Assembly (NCBI GenBank): GCA_947495795.1
Contig: CANMAI010000006.1
Location: forward strand, 1 to 64,000
DNA from: an uncultured Paracoccaceae bacterium
GTDB lineage: Bacteria > Pseudomonadota > Alphaproteobacteria > Rhodobacterales > Rhodobacteraceae
DNA length: 64,000 bases
Direction of reading: 5' to 3'
Shown piece after piece: positions 43,590 to 51,798 of the stretch. Below the pieces are notes generated by a model. The model ran no database searches and had not been told where the DNA came from. It saw only the letters and a list, made by a program, of their open reading frames with translations. How positions within the stretch are numbered: the first letter of the stretch is position 1; every line of letters starts with the position of its first letter. A program made the translations under genes and the position numbers.

Positions 43590-43925
43590 ATGGCCACCAT
43601 CGGAACCTTCAAGAAGACCGGCAACGAATACGTCGGAGAAATCGTCACCCTCAACGTGCAGGCGCAGAATGTCCGCATCGTCCCCGAGGACAGCACCTCC
43701 GGCGAGAACGCCCCATCCCACCGGGTCTTCGTCGGCCGCGCCGAGATCGGCGCCGCCTGGTCGAAGCGCTCGAACGAGGACCGCGACTATCTGAGCCTCA
43801 AGCTGGACGATCCGAGCTTCACCCAGCCGATCTACGCCAACCTCTTCGATGACACGGTCGTCGAAGGCGGCGAAGAAACCTTCAGCCTCATCTGGTCCCG
43901 GGCACGCCGCAAGAACGGCGACTGA
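43590..43925 (+). CDS. DUF736 family protein
   Basis: A 111-residue DUF736 protein: MATIGTFKKTGNEYVGEIVT at the start, NAPSHRVFVGRAEIGAAW in the middle, and LFDDTVVEGGEETFSLIWSR near the end. The family is a small beta-rich protein nearly confined to conjugative elements of Alphaproteobacteria; its function is not established. Its usual place is beside the relaxase genes; here a TetR-to-amidohydrolase cargo block and regulators separate it from them. Strong terminator 14 bases downstream. Confidence 0.9.
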   Translation: MATIGTFKKTGNEYVGEIVTLNVQAQNVRIVPEDSTSGENAPSHRVFVGRAEIGAAWSKRSNEDRDYLSLKLDDPSFTQPIYANLFDDTVVEGGEETFSLIWSRARRKNGD

Positions 43926-43939
43926 GCACCACGACGTCA

Positions 43940-43970
43940 GCCCCGTCCGGGAGACCGGGCGGGGCTTTTT
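43940..43970 (+). terminator. Rho-independent terminator after DUF736
   Basis: GCCCCGTCCGG pairs with CCGGGCGGGGC and is followed by five T. The stem is flanked by GACGTC on both sides. It ends the DUF736 transcript and also lies just beyond the end of the convergent TetR gene. Confidence 0.8.
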
Positions 43971-43995
43971 GACGTCAACATGATGCGGAAACGCG

Positions 43996-44580
43996 TTATT
44001 GATCGACGAGAGCCTCGACGGCCCTCTGCATCGCAGCTTTTGATCGCCCCGCGCGTGCCTCGGAAGACAACCCACGCATGGCCAAAAGGACGGCATTCGC
44101 ACTGGCATCGGCGTCTTGTGCGCCAAGGGCCTTGAATCTTTCAGTCAGGAAACTGCGCACATTTACGACCAAGACGTTCGCGGCCTGTCGTGCCGTGGGA
44201 TCCGCGCTGCCATATGCCGTCTCCAGCGCCAAACACCCACGTCGTTCTGAATCCTCGGCGTAAACTTCTGCCGCTCTGAGAAGCACGTTCCTCATCAGAT
44301 CAATCGATGTCTCCGAGCGCGCGGCTTCCTCGGCGACAAAGGACGCAAACGGACCGTACGCGTAGCGTTCGAGAGCCGCCTCGAAGAGGCCCGCCTTGCT
44401 GCCGAAGACGCGGTAAAGCGCCGGTTGGCGAACCCCCAACGCGTCGCAAAGCGCCGCGACTCCGAGCTGGTCATATCCACCGCCGTGAAAGAGCCGCTCG
44501 GCGATGGCTGCGCCTTCCGCCCTGTCGAGGCGCGCCGGGCGACCGCGACCCCTTTTTGTATCGGTCGATATTTTTTTCAT
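43996..44580 (-). CDS. TetR-family transcriptional regulator
   Basis: A TetR-type repressor of 194 residues (205 from an earlier start at 44613). HTH lies at about residues 20-65 (LDRAEGAAIAERLFHGGGYD, QLGVAALCDALGVRQPALYR, VFGSKAGLF), and the rest is the alpha-helical ligand/dimer domain (SIDLMRNVLLRAAEVYAEDS, GCLALETAYGSADPTARQA). ATG 44580 is preferred since the earlier start overlaps a palindromic operator. It is divergent from the secreted ABM protein gene at 44669 and probably represses the ABM-GST-amidohydrolase unit. Ligand unknown. Confidence 0.88.
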   Translation of the reverse strand: MKKISTDTKRGRGRPARLDRAEGAAIAERLFHGGGYDQLGVAALCDALGVRQPALYRVFGSKAGLFEAALERYAYGPFASFVAEEAARSETSIDLMRNVLLRAAEVYAEDSERRGCLALETAYGSADPTARQAANVLVVNVRSFLTERFKALGAQDADASANAVLLAMRGLSSEARAGRSKAAMQRAVEALVDQ

Positions 44581-44616
44581 TGACAGTACGCTCTTTATTA
44601 TCGTATCGGTCAATAC
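44558..44616. promoter_or_regulatory. Twin operator-like sites at the TetR divergent promoter
   Basis: GTATCGGTCAATAC (44603-44616) has GTAT/ATAC ends and recurs as GTATCGGTCGATA at 44558-44570. The first lies in the space between tetR and the ABM gene, the second inside the first codons of tetR. Two copies of the same word near a TetR start are what one expects of operator sites. Confidence 0.5.
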
Positions 44617-44668
44617 ATAAAGAGTTCTCGCCGTTCTGGCAAGCGCTCGAACCCGAAAGGATCATCCA

Positions 44669-45064
44669 ATGAAACGCCTTCTGACAGCGGTCGCTCTGAC
44701 CGCCCTCTCTTCTGCTGCCCTGGCACAGGATGCCACGATCACCGCAGACGGCGATGGCGTTGTCTTCGTCAACGTCATGACACCGGCCGAGGGCGTGACG
44801 CTGGACCAGCTCGCGGCCGAGCTAACCGAAGCGATGGAGACCGAAATCCGCCTTCAACCCGGCTTCCGCGCCGCTTCGGTCCATGTCGCACGCGACGGCA
44901 GTTACGTCCTGAACTACGCGCAGTGGGACAACACTGAAAGCGTCGATGCTGTGGTCGCGAAGGTGCAGGCGGGTGAGTTACCCGAGCTTGCCGAGGCGTT
45001 CTCGATGTCATCGCCCGAGTTCCACCCCTATGACGTCGTGTCCGTCACGCGTGCAGCGGAGTAA
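44669..45064 (+). CDS. Secreted ABM-like monooxygenase
   Basis: A 131-residue protein with a signal peptide (MKRLLTAVALTALSSAALAQ) followed by a single ABM fold: VVFVNVMTPAEGVTLDQLAA, FRAASVHVARDGSYVLNYAQ and WDNTESVDAVVAK. ABM proteins are cofactor-free oxygenases or quinol oxidases; a periplasmic location is less common. It is divergently transcribed from the TetR repressor and is followed after 4 nt by a GST gene, so a response to toxic electrophiles or quinones would fit. This is inference. Confidence 0.8.
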   Translation: MKRLLTAVALTALSSAALAQDATITADGDGVVFVNVMTPAEGVTLDQLAAELTEAMETEIRLQPGFRAASVHVARDGSYVLNYAQWDNTESVDAVVAKVQAGELPELAEAFSMSSPEFHPYDVVSVTRAAE

Positions 45065-45068
45065 GCGC

Positions 45069-45746
45069 ATGATCCGGCTTCATTTCCACCCCTCGCCAAA
45101 CCCGATGAAGGTCCTCCTGATGCTGGAGGAGACGGGCCTCGACTACGAGATCGCGCCCGTCGATACGTTCAAGGGCGAACAGCACGATCCCGCTTTCACG
45201 GCCATTTCCCCGAACGCGAAGGTTCCGGTAATCGAGGACGATGGCGCCATCGTCTTCGACTCGAACGCGATCCTTCTGCATCTGGCCGACAGGACCGGGC
45301 AATTCACCCCGCCGTCAGGCACGGGACGGGCAGAAATGCTGTCCTGGCTGTTCTTCGTCGCCACCGGTTTGTCACCCTTCTCTGGGCAGGCGGTGCACTT
45401 CCTGCATATGTGCCCGGAGGACATTCCTTATGCCAAGAACCGCTACTTGAAGGAGGTCGAACGGCACTACGCAGTGATGGATAAGCGCTTGGCCGAGACC
45501 GAATGGCTCGCCGGTGCTGAGTATTCCATCGCCGACATGGCCGCATGGGGGTGGCTCAACCTATCATCCTATTTCTTCGGCGACGCGGGCTTGTCTGCTT
45601 GGCCGAAGCTGGACCGGATGCATGCAAGGATCTCGGAGCGACCAGCGGCGATCCGCGCGCTGAAAGTGAAGGATGAACTCGCCTTCAAGCAGGAGTTCGA
45701 CGAAAAAGCCGCTCGCGCTCTGTTTCCGCAGAACTACGCCGCTTAA
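45069..45746 (+). CDS. Glutathione S-transferase family protein
   Basis: A 225-residue GST. The N-terminal thioredoxin-like domain (1-80) has IRLHFHPSPNPMKVLLMLEE, the cis-Pro stretch NAKVPVIEDDG and the glutathione-binding FDSNAILLHLAD. The C-terminal helical domain includes LAETEWLAGAEYSIADMAAW. The likely catalytic residue is Ser9 or Asn11 near the start. It conjugates glutathione to electrophiles or is a glutathione-dependent reductase (Ure2p/YfcG-like). ATG 45069 is chosen; a longer frame overlaps the ABM gene. It belongs to the TetR-controlled unit. Confidence 0.9.
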   Translation: MIRLHFHPSPNPMKVLLMLEETGLDYEIAPVDTFKGEQHDPAFTAISPNAKVPVIEDDGAIVFDSNAILLHLADRTGQFTPPSGTGRAEMLSWLFFVATGLSPFSGQAVHFLHMCPEDIPYAKNRYLKEVERHYAVMDKRLAETEWLAGAEYSIADMAAWGWLNLSSYFFGDAGLSAWPKLDRMHARISERPAAIRALKVKDELAFKQEFDEKAARALFPQNYAA

Positions 45747-45976
45747 CGCCAGTGGTCACTATGGACCGAACAATCCACCCACTGCGGCGAGCATTTGCTT
45801 ATTGGGCGCACCGCAAAACTTGGGATATGGTCGTCGTCTAAAATCATCAGGTCATCGCAAAGCGCAGCTTCAATTGTGGGCAGCCGCAGCGAGCATGGCA
45901 GATCCAACCCTAGCCTGATGCCATGTAAACATTCAGGGGCGTCAACCGTCCCTCAAGCTCATAAAGGAGCCCCGAC

Positions 45977-47767
45977 ATGATACGCCTCGCCCTTCTTCTG
46001 ACCACATGCCTTGCCTCCGCAGCCTCCGCGCAGGACGGCAGAGTGGACATGATCCTGACGAACGGAAAGATCGTCACACTGGACCCTTCGGCTCCCGAAG
46101 TCAGCGCGCTTGCGATCGACGATGGTATTATCGTCGCGACTGGAAGCGATGCCGACATCGAAACTCGCGCGAACGAAGAGACGGAGGTCATCGACCTCGG
46201 CGGGCGGACTGCGGTCCCCGGCCTCAACGACAGCCACAGCCATGTCGTCCGCGGCGGACGCTTCTACAACACCGAGCTCCGCTGGGACGGCGTCGGTACA
46301 TTGGCGCGCGGGATTGAGATGATTGCCGAACAGGCCGAGCGGACTCCGCGCGATCAATGGGTGCGCGTCATCGGTGGCTGGTCGCCTTTCCAATTCGGGG
46401 AGGGTCGCATGCCCACCCCGGCCGAACTAACCGAAGCCGCGCCGGACGTGCCCGTCTTCGTCCTGTATCTCTACAGCCAGGGTTTCCTGAACGCCGCCGC
46501 CGTCAAGGCCTTGGAGATCACCGAAGACACAGAAGCTCCGCCCGGCGGCCGCTACGAGATCACCGAGGATGGTGGCGCGATCCTGCACGCCGAGCCGAAC
46601 CCGACGATCCTCTATCAGACCATCGGCGCCCTGCCAGGGCTGTCCGAGGACGATCAGGAGAACTCGACGCGGCACTTCTACCGCGAGCTCAACCGCTTCG
46701 GCATCACTTCGGCGGTGGATGCGGGCGGTGGCGGTCACGTTTTCCCGGACGATTACATCGGATCGCAACGCCTCGCCGATATGGGGGACATGCCGGTCCG
46801 GGTCTCCAACTACCTCTTCCCGCAGAGGCCCGGCGAAGAACTCACCGACTTCGAGACCTGGACCGAGAACTGGGCCGTCAACGTCAACATGGCCGAGGAA
46901 CTGAGCCACGGTTTCGTCGTCGAGGGCGCGGGCGAGTTCCTCGTCTGGTCGGCTGGCGACTTCGAGAACTGGATGGCCGAGATGCCGGACATCACCACCC
47001 GCGAGGGCTGGCGCGAGGAGCTTATGGCGGTCACCCGGCACCTCCTGCAGCAGCGCTGGCCGATCCGCATCCACGCCACCTATGACCAGTCCATCGGCCA
47101 CATCATGGACGTCTTCGAGGAGGCGCACCGGCTGGAGCGCGAGGCGGGACGATCGGGCTTCGCGGGGATCCGCTGGGCGATCGACCATGCTGAAACGGTC
47201 AGCCGCGAGAACCTTGCGCGCATCGCCGCGCTCGGAGGCGGTGTCGCCGTCCAGGCGCGGCTCGCCTATGCAGGCGAGTATTTCGTCGACCGCTACGGGG
47301 CGGCCGCCGCCGAGAACGCGCCGCCGCTGCGCGACATGATCGAGATGGGCATCCCCATCGGCGGCGGGACGGACGCAACCCGGGTCGCAAGCTACAACCC
47401 TTGGGTGGCGCTTCACTGGCTGGTAACCGGCGAGACGGTTGGGGGTATGCCGACCCGGTCGGAAAGGCACCAGCTCAGCCGGGTAGAAGCCCTGGAAGCC
47501 TATACGGTGGATGCCGCTTGGTTCTCCGGCGAGGAGGCGCGCAAGGGCCGTATCGCACCCGGGCAATACGCCGATATCGCAGTGCTGACAGCCGACTACT
47601 TTACCGTGCCCGAAGACGAGATCGCAGATCTCGAAAGTGTGCTGACCATCACGGCTGGCGAGATCGTTTACGGTGCGGAGGAATTCGCGGACCGCGCACC
47701 GCAACTGCCAGCAATCAGTCCGTACTGGTCGCCCACGGCGGTGTTCGGCGGATATGCTCGACAGTGA
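45977..47767 (+). CDS. Secreted amidohydrolase (YtcJ-like)
   Basis: A 596-residue metal-dependent amidohydrolase of the YtcJ/AepA group. A signal peptide (MIRLALLLTTCLASAASAQ) implies a periplasmic location. The metal motif DSHSHV (His87, His89) and later AIDHAE, GGGTDATRVASYNPW supply the TIM-barrel ligands, and the composite beta domain is present at both ends (VDMILTNGKIVTLDPSAPEV; GRIAPGQYADIAVLTADYF). Substrates in this group are amides and related compounds. It lies 230 nt after the GST gene with no terminator seen, so it may share its control. AGGAG precedes the ATG. Confidence 0.88.
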   Translation: MIRLALLLTTCLASAASAQDGRVDMILTNGKIVTLDPSAPEVSALAIDDGIIVATGSDADIETRANEETEVIDLGGRTAVPGLNDSHSHVVRGGRFYNTELRWDGVGTLARGIEMIAEQAERTPRDQWVRVIGGWSPFQFGEGRMPTPAELTEAAPDVPVFVLYLYSQGFLNAAAVKALEITEDTEAPPGGRYEITEDGGAILHAEPNPTILYQTIGALPGLSEDDQENSTRHFYRELNRFGITSAVDAGGGGHVFPDDYIGSQRLADMGDMPVRVSNYLFPQRPGEELTDFETWTENWAVNVNMAEELSHGFVVEGAGEFLVWSAGDFENWMAEMPDITTREGWREELMAVTRHLLQQRWPIRIHATYDQSIGHIMDVFEEAHRLEREAGRSGFAGIRWAIDHAETVSRENLARIAALGGGVAVQARLAYAGEYFVDRYGAAAAENAPPLRDMIEMGIPIGGGTDATRVASYNPWVALHWLVTGETVGGMPTRSERHQLSRVEALEAYTVDAAWFSGEEARKGRIAPGQYADIAVLTADYFTVPEDEIADLESVLTITAGEIVYGAEEFADRAPQLPAISPYWSPTAVFGGYARQ

Positions 47768-48076
47768 TCGCGATTAAGCATGGGTGTTTGACGACTGTGG
47801 TGAGTCGCAACAGAACCGGGGGATGGGGTCTCGGGCGCGACCTTCGATTTCCAGGCGTGGCCGCACGGGCGCAGGCTCGACTAGGCGTTGAGACTCGACC
47901 GCGTGCTGCTCCGAATTCAGGCGGTCACACTCATGGAACCGACGATAAGGCTGCCCGCTTAGCGATTGCATGAACGCGGAGCCATGCATGGCCTCCCGAG
48001 CGGACTTTCGGGCGCGGTGCCGGAAAGTGGCCGTTTGTCTGCTAAATCGGAAGACATTGCGGTCTTGACCATCGAT
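47768..48076. other. Intergenic stretch without a recognised gene
   Basis: About 300 bases between the amidohydrolase and XRE genes. Overlapping frames on both strands have no family resemblance. No terminator of the usual form is visible. Confidence 0.4.
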
Positions 48077-48295
48077 TTAGCTGGATACGCTATCTTCCAA
48101 CAGCGCTGCCGGCTCGACGTTCAGCGCCTGCGCGACATGCCAGAGCGTGATGATCGTGACGTTCTGCTGGCCGCGCTCCATCGAACTCACATGCGCGCGA
48201 TCTACGCCCATCTTCACGGCTAATGCCGCCTGGCTCAAATCAGCTAAAGTTCTGTAGTGCTTGAGATTGTTCCCAAAAATCTGCCGGATATCCAT
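48077..48295 (-). CDS. XRE-family helix-turn-helix regulator
   Basis: A 72-residue single-domain DNA-binding protein: IFGNNLKHYRTLADLSQAAL, AVKMGVDRAHVSSMERGQQN, VTIITLWHVAQALNVEPAAL. This is the lambda-repressor-like fold. Small XRE proteins at this location are usual in ICEs of this type. It is divergent from the DUF2285 gene at 48473, with 177 bases between the starts, and probably controls that promoter and with it conjugation regulators. The ribosome site is weak. Confidence 0.88.
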   Translation of the reverse strand: MDIRQIFGNNLKHYRTLADLSQAALAVKMGVDRAHVSSMERGQQNVTIITLWHVAQALNVEPAALLEDSVSS

Positions 48296-48472
48296 CCGAC
48301 GACAAAAGACCTATCGCGTATTTTAGTGCGACGTATTATAATGCACGCTCTATGCCGCGTCGTTCAGCGATCAGATACGGAAATGCAGCCTTTCAGCCGT
48401 GCGGCAGTTGCGCGAAGCCATGTAAATGAGGCATTAACCATATGGGCATCGACGGTGCTCAAGGGGGATAAG

Positions 48473-48739
48473 ATGAGCAGTGAGATTAGTCGAAAACTAA
48501 CCGATACCCCGCCAAACAGCGACCACTTGACCGACTATGACCGCGCCCAGCTCAAGCTTTACGCACGCCTCCTCGACGCGGAAGCCGATGGGGCGGCGCT
48601 TTCGGAAGTCGCGCGCCACCTGTTCGGGATCGACGCCAAAGACGAACCGGAGCGCGCCAGACGCGTGCATGACAATCACCTCGTGCGCGCTCACTGGGTC
48701 GCTGAGCAAGGTTACCGCGACCTCCTGACCAACGCCTGA
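48473..48739 (+). CDS. DUF2285 (RovC-like DNA-binding) protein
   Basis: An 88-residue protein with the motif set LTDYDRAQLKLYARLLDAEA, ALSEVARHLFGIDAKDEPER and HLVRAHWVAEQGYRDLL. This fits the DUF2285 family, named after the DNA-binding domain of the Yersinia type VI regulator RovC. ATG 48473 is preferred since AAGGGGGATAAG precedes it; the frame is open earlier without a ribosome site. It is divergent from the XRE regulator and followed by a second, disrupted regulator gene with a related C-terminal domain. Confidence 0.75.
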   Translation: MSSEISRKLTDTPPNSDHLTDYDRAQLKLYARLLDAEADGAALSEVARHLFGIDAKDEPERARRVHDNHLVRAHWVAEQGYRDLLTNA

Positions 48740-48881
48740 AGCCGCAATAAGCGAGCTTGCGCGTGATGCCTTTCGCGCATCGCCCTATGCCGTCCGTCTC
48801 CCTACGCTTTCCCGTTTAACGCGAGCATATTGCTGAGTCCAAAGCGTCTGACGCTCGGCGCGTAACAGTTGGAGAGCGGAT

Positions 48882-49614
48882 ATGCCGACGAACTGGCGAG
48901 ACGAAACCGACTACGATTACATCGAAAAACTCGATGCCTCCGGTCTGGCGTGGGAATGCCTCAGGCGCAATCCAGACTACCGCGCCGCGTTTCCAAATAT
49001 GACCGAGAACGAGGCGGTCGCTTGGGGGTTGCGATTTCCCAGTCGATCCTGAGCTAAAGGCAACGGATGCGAAACTCTACTGGCGACCTTCTGTTGCACC
49101 AGCCGTGACGTCTTTGATGACGGCCAGAAATCTCTGTGAGGCCGAACACGTTGTCTTCGATCAAATCATCCTTGAAACGAGGCGCGGCACCCATGGTCGC
49201 TACTGGTCGTGCATTCGTACCGGATTGATCGTCGTTTCGGACGACGCCTTGACCGAAGACCGCCCCCGCGCCGTCATCGTCCCTTTGACGCCTGACTGGT
49301 CCACCAGAGTCGCCACGGCAGAGCGTCTAAGGCGTGTCTGGCGCGGTCAAACCTCGCGCGCTCTGTTCACCCTTCAACGGCGTAAACGCATCGGTCATGC
49401 GCTGCGCACGAACGATGCGCGGCAATCGGGGACGCGTCTGCGCGACATTGCGGTGACCTATTTCGGCGCACGACGGGTCGCCGCCGAACCTTGGAAGACG
49501 AGCGCTCTGAAAGCGCAGGTCGCGCGTCTCGCCGCATATGGACGTACCCTCGTCAGTGACGGCTATCGACAGCTATTGCGCGGGAAATCAGCAGCCCGCT
49601 TGCCTCGAAAGTAA
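48882..49614 (+). pseudogene. Frameshifted DUF6499-DUF2285 regulator
   Basis: From ATG 48882 (GGAGAGCGG upstream) the N-terminal DUF6499 domain reads MPTNWRDETDYDYIEKLDAS, GLAWECLRRNPDYRA, and ends in GLRFPSRS with a stop at 49050-49052, only 56 codons. In the +1 frame the expected continuation starts directly: DPELKATDAKLYWRPSVAPA, and runs to 49614 with a C-terminal DUF2285 domain (RLRDIAVTYFGARRVAAEPW). Removing one base near 49041 restores RFPVDPEL and a 243-codon gene of normal domain order. So this is a one-base insertion, a sequencing error, or recoding. If real, the small N-terminal part and a restart at 49105 might still be made. Confidence 0.8.
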
Positions 49615-49789
49615 CTGTCTCACCGTCCCCCAAACAGATCCTATCGGAACACCACTCGTCCTCCTCGAAGGGGTGACGATTTCTCTCGGAAATCTTCATC
49701 ATCCCTCCTGGGCGCTCTTCTCCGCTTCTCTGGCCATCAGCCGTCCCTCGCATCCCGCGACGGACCCGCGATGACCAGAGGAGCCCCAA

Positions 49790-50074
49790 ATGCCCGATCC
49801 GAATGCCGGCCTGCCGCCGCGCTATCTCAGAACCCCTGAAGCCGCCCGCTTTCTCGGCCTGTCCGGCCGGACGCTGGAGAAACACCGCACCTACGGCACC
49901 GGTCCGAAGTATTCCAAGATCGGCGGCCGTGTCGTCTACGCGGTCGAGGATTTGCAAGCCTGGGTCAGCCGCGGCGAGAAAAGCTCCACGTCTGACGACA
50001 CGGGCGACACCGTCCTTCCGGCCAAACGCCATGCGGCGATCTCGCCAGCCTATAGCGGCGAGAAGCGCTCATGA
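49790..50074 (+). CDS. AlpA-like helix-turn-helix protein
   Basis: A 94-residue protein with a MerR/AlpA-type winged HTH: YLRTPEAARFLGLSGRTLEK, HRTYGTGPKYSKIGGRVVYA, VEDLQAWVSRGE. AlpA-like proteins serve as excisionases or regulators of integrases in mobile elements. As no xis gene adjoins the integrase, this is a candidate for excision control. Its stop overlaps the DUF2840 start (ATGA), so it heads the transfer operon. In related elements a replication initiator and ParA usually stand between these two genes; here they are absent. Confidence 0.85.
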   Translation: MPDPNAGLPPRYLRTPEAARFLGLSGRTLEKHRTYGTGPKYSKIGGRVVYAVEDLQAWVSRGEKSSTSDDTGDTVLPAKRHAAISPAYSGEKRS

Positions 50075-50535
50075 GTGGGTGCACCACCATCGAGTTGACG
50101 TGGATCGAGGGCCGCATCGAACGCTGGCTACGTTTCGGCCGGATCGTTCAAGAGAAGATCCTGAGCCGGTCGGTCCGCGTCGTCGGTGTCGATCCCGGCA
50201 GCACTTTCGCCTTCGTCCGCTGGGCCGCGAACGACTACGGCACGGTTGAGAGTCGGGTCGATATCCTGCAAGCCACCTGTCCCGGCGAGCGCTATTCGAC
50301 GGTGCCTTTTGTAACGCCCGGCGGGGTGTCTCTCTTGCGGCTTTCCGGTTGGCCGAAAGTCGAAGCAGTCCTCTTCGCCATCGACCAGATCCAGGCCGAA
50401 GACATCGCTCCGGACGACGTCTGCCCAGACCATTGGCGGCACGTCCACAACCGCCTTAGCTGCAATCTCGAGCCGCGCCATTACACGCCGTTTCGGCATG
50501 ACGCCTGGCTCAAACGACGGGCGTTGGCGGCATGA
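50071..50535 (+). CDS. DUF2840 family protein
   Basis: A 154-residue protein of DUF2840: IELTWIEGRIERWLRFGRIV at the start, VDPGSTFAFVRWAANDYGTV in the middle, and a charged C-terminus (HNRLSCNLEPRHYTPFRHDA). The family is restricted to ICEs and conjugative plasmids of Alphaproteobacteria and has no known activity. Its ATG overlaps the AlpA-like stop and its own stop overlaps the peptidase start (ATGA both times), so all three are translated together. Confidence 0.9.
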   Translation: MSGCTTIELTWIEGRIERWLRFGRIVQEKILSRSVRVVGVDPGSTFAFVRWAANDYGTVESRVDILQATCPGERYSTVPFVTPGGVSLLRLSGWPKVEAVLFAIDQIQAEDIAPDDVCPDHWRHVHNRLSCNLEPRHYTPFRHDAWLKRRALAA

Positions 50536-51044
50536 AACGCACACGCCCATCGCTCATCATCGGAGGCGCCGGTATCGCCCTGATCGCATTCTCGGCGATC
50601 GTCCGCGCTAACCCGATCCTCGTGTGGAACGCGTCGGCCAGCGTGCCGATCGGCTTCTACGGCGTACAGCCGATCGGCACGCCGAATGTCGGCGATCTCG
50701 TCGTGCTCGCACCGCCATCGCCGCTCGGCGACTGGCTCCTGGAGCACGGCTATCTCGGCGCCGATGTCCCGCTCATCAAGCATGTCGCCGCGCTCCCCGG
50801 ACAGCGTGTCTGCCGCATCGGCGTCACGGTCAGCATCGACGGCAACACCGTCGCGATCGCGAAAGAGCGCGACCGCTTCGACCGCCCGCTGCCCGTCTGG
50901 CAGGGCTGCCAACGTCTGATCGACGATCAGGTCTTCTTCCTCAACCCCGACACCGAGGCGAGCCTCGACGGGCGGTATTTCGGGCCGTTGCCGCGCGACA
51001 CAATCCTCGGCCGCGCTGTCCCGATCTGGACGCGGGAGAGCTGA
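50532..51044 (+). CDS. traF: TraF-like S26 signal peptidase
   Basis: A 170-residue serine protease of the S26 family. An N-terminal membrane helix (LIIGGAGIALIAFSAIV) precedes the catalytic Ser37 in NASASVPIGFY and Lys83 in PLIKHVAALPG. In RP4, TraF cleaves and cyclises the TrbC pilin; a TrbC is encoded at 59518, so the same role is likely. The active site faces the periplasm. Coupled to DUF2840 by ATGA and 4 nt before the lytic transglycosylase. Confidence 0.9.
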   Translation: MKRTRPSLIIGGAGIALIAFSAIVRANPILVWNASASVPIGFYGVQPIGTPNVGDLVVLAPPSPLGDWLLEHGYLGADVPLIKHVAALPGQRVCRIGVTVSIDGNTVAIAKERDRFDRPLPVWQGCQRLIDDQVFFLNPDTEASLDGRYFGPLPRDTILGRAVPIWTRES

Positions 51045-51048
51045 CGCG

Positions 51049-51798
51049 ATGGCCGTCCTTCTCTCTTCCGGTCGTCGCTTTGTTGCCGCTTTCGCGATCC
51101 TGATCACGCTTTCAGGCTGCGCCAATCCGCCCGCTGCCGACGCACAGGATACCGTCTCGCGCTCCGCGGAGACCGCCGTGCCGACGTCCGAGATCGACGT
51201 GCATATCGCGGAAGCCGCGCAGCGCTTCAGCATCCCCGAGCGCTGGATACGCGCGGTCATGCAGGCCGAAAGCGCGGGCAATGCGCGCGCCGTCAGCAGC
51301 GCCGGCGCGATGGGCCTGATGCAGATCATGCCCGGCACATGGGCTGAACTCCAAGCCGCGCATGGGTTCGGCTCTGACCCGTTCGACCGCCGCGAGAACA
51401 TCCTCGCGGGCGCGGCCTATCTGCGCCAGATGTATGACCAGTTCGGCGCACCCGGGTTTCTCGCGGCCTACAATGCTGGCCCCGGACGGTATGCCGAGCA
51501 CCTTCGCACCGGGCGGATATTGCCGCGTGAAACCCGTCGCTACGTTGCAGCCCTTTCGCAGGAGCTCGGCTTTTCGGATGCAGCGCCATTGCAGCCGATC
51601 CGCACAGTCTCTGCCGACCGATGGCAGGCTGCGCCACTTTTCGCGCCTGTCTCGGCGTCGCGAGAAGCGCGGCGGAGTGCAGAGCCTGACCGCACATCTA
51701 CCGATACGCAGATCGCAGAAGAACCGACCGAGCCGGGTTCACAGAACAGCCAATTGAACCCGCTTTTCGTCTCCAGAACCGGGGAGCCAGACCGATGA
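51049..51798 (+). CDS. Lytic transglycosylase lipoprotein
   Basis: A 249-residue protein with a lipobox (TLSGC, Cys24) and an SLT domain: catalytic Glu74 in MQAESAGN, then SSAGAMGLMQIMPGTW, ILAGAAYLRQMYDQFG and AYNAGPGRY. It cuts glycan strands so that the mating channel can cross the peptidoglycan, like VirB1/TrbN. The C-terminal 80 residues are a low-complexity tail. The lipid anchor places it at a membrane facing the periplasm. It is part of the transfer operon, between the TraF peptidase and the relaxase. Confidence 0.9.
   Translation: MAVLLSSGRRFVAAFAILITLSGCANPPAADAQDTVSRSAETAVPTSEIDVHIAEAAQRFSIPERWIRAVMQAESAGNARAVSSAGAMGLMQIMPGTWAELQAAHGFGSDPFDRRENILAGAAYLRQMYDQFGAPGFLAAYNAGPGRYAEHLRTGRILPRETRRYVAALSQELGFSDAAPLQPIRTVSADRWQAAPLFAPVSASREARRSAEPDRTSTDTQIAEEPTEPGSQNSQLNPLFVSRTGEPDR

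Noticed and set aside
47774-47989. 71-codon minus-strand frame after the amidohydrolase
   Set aside because: Cys/Arg/Pro-rich product without domain similarity; likely non-coding.
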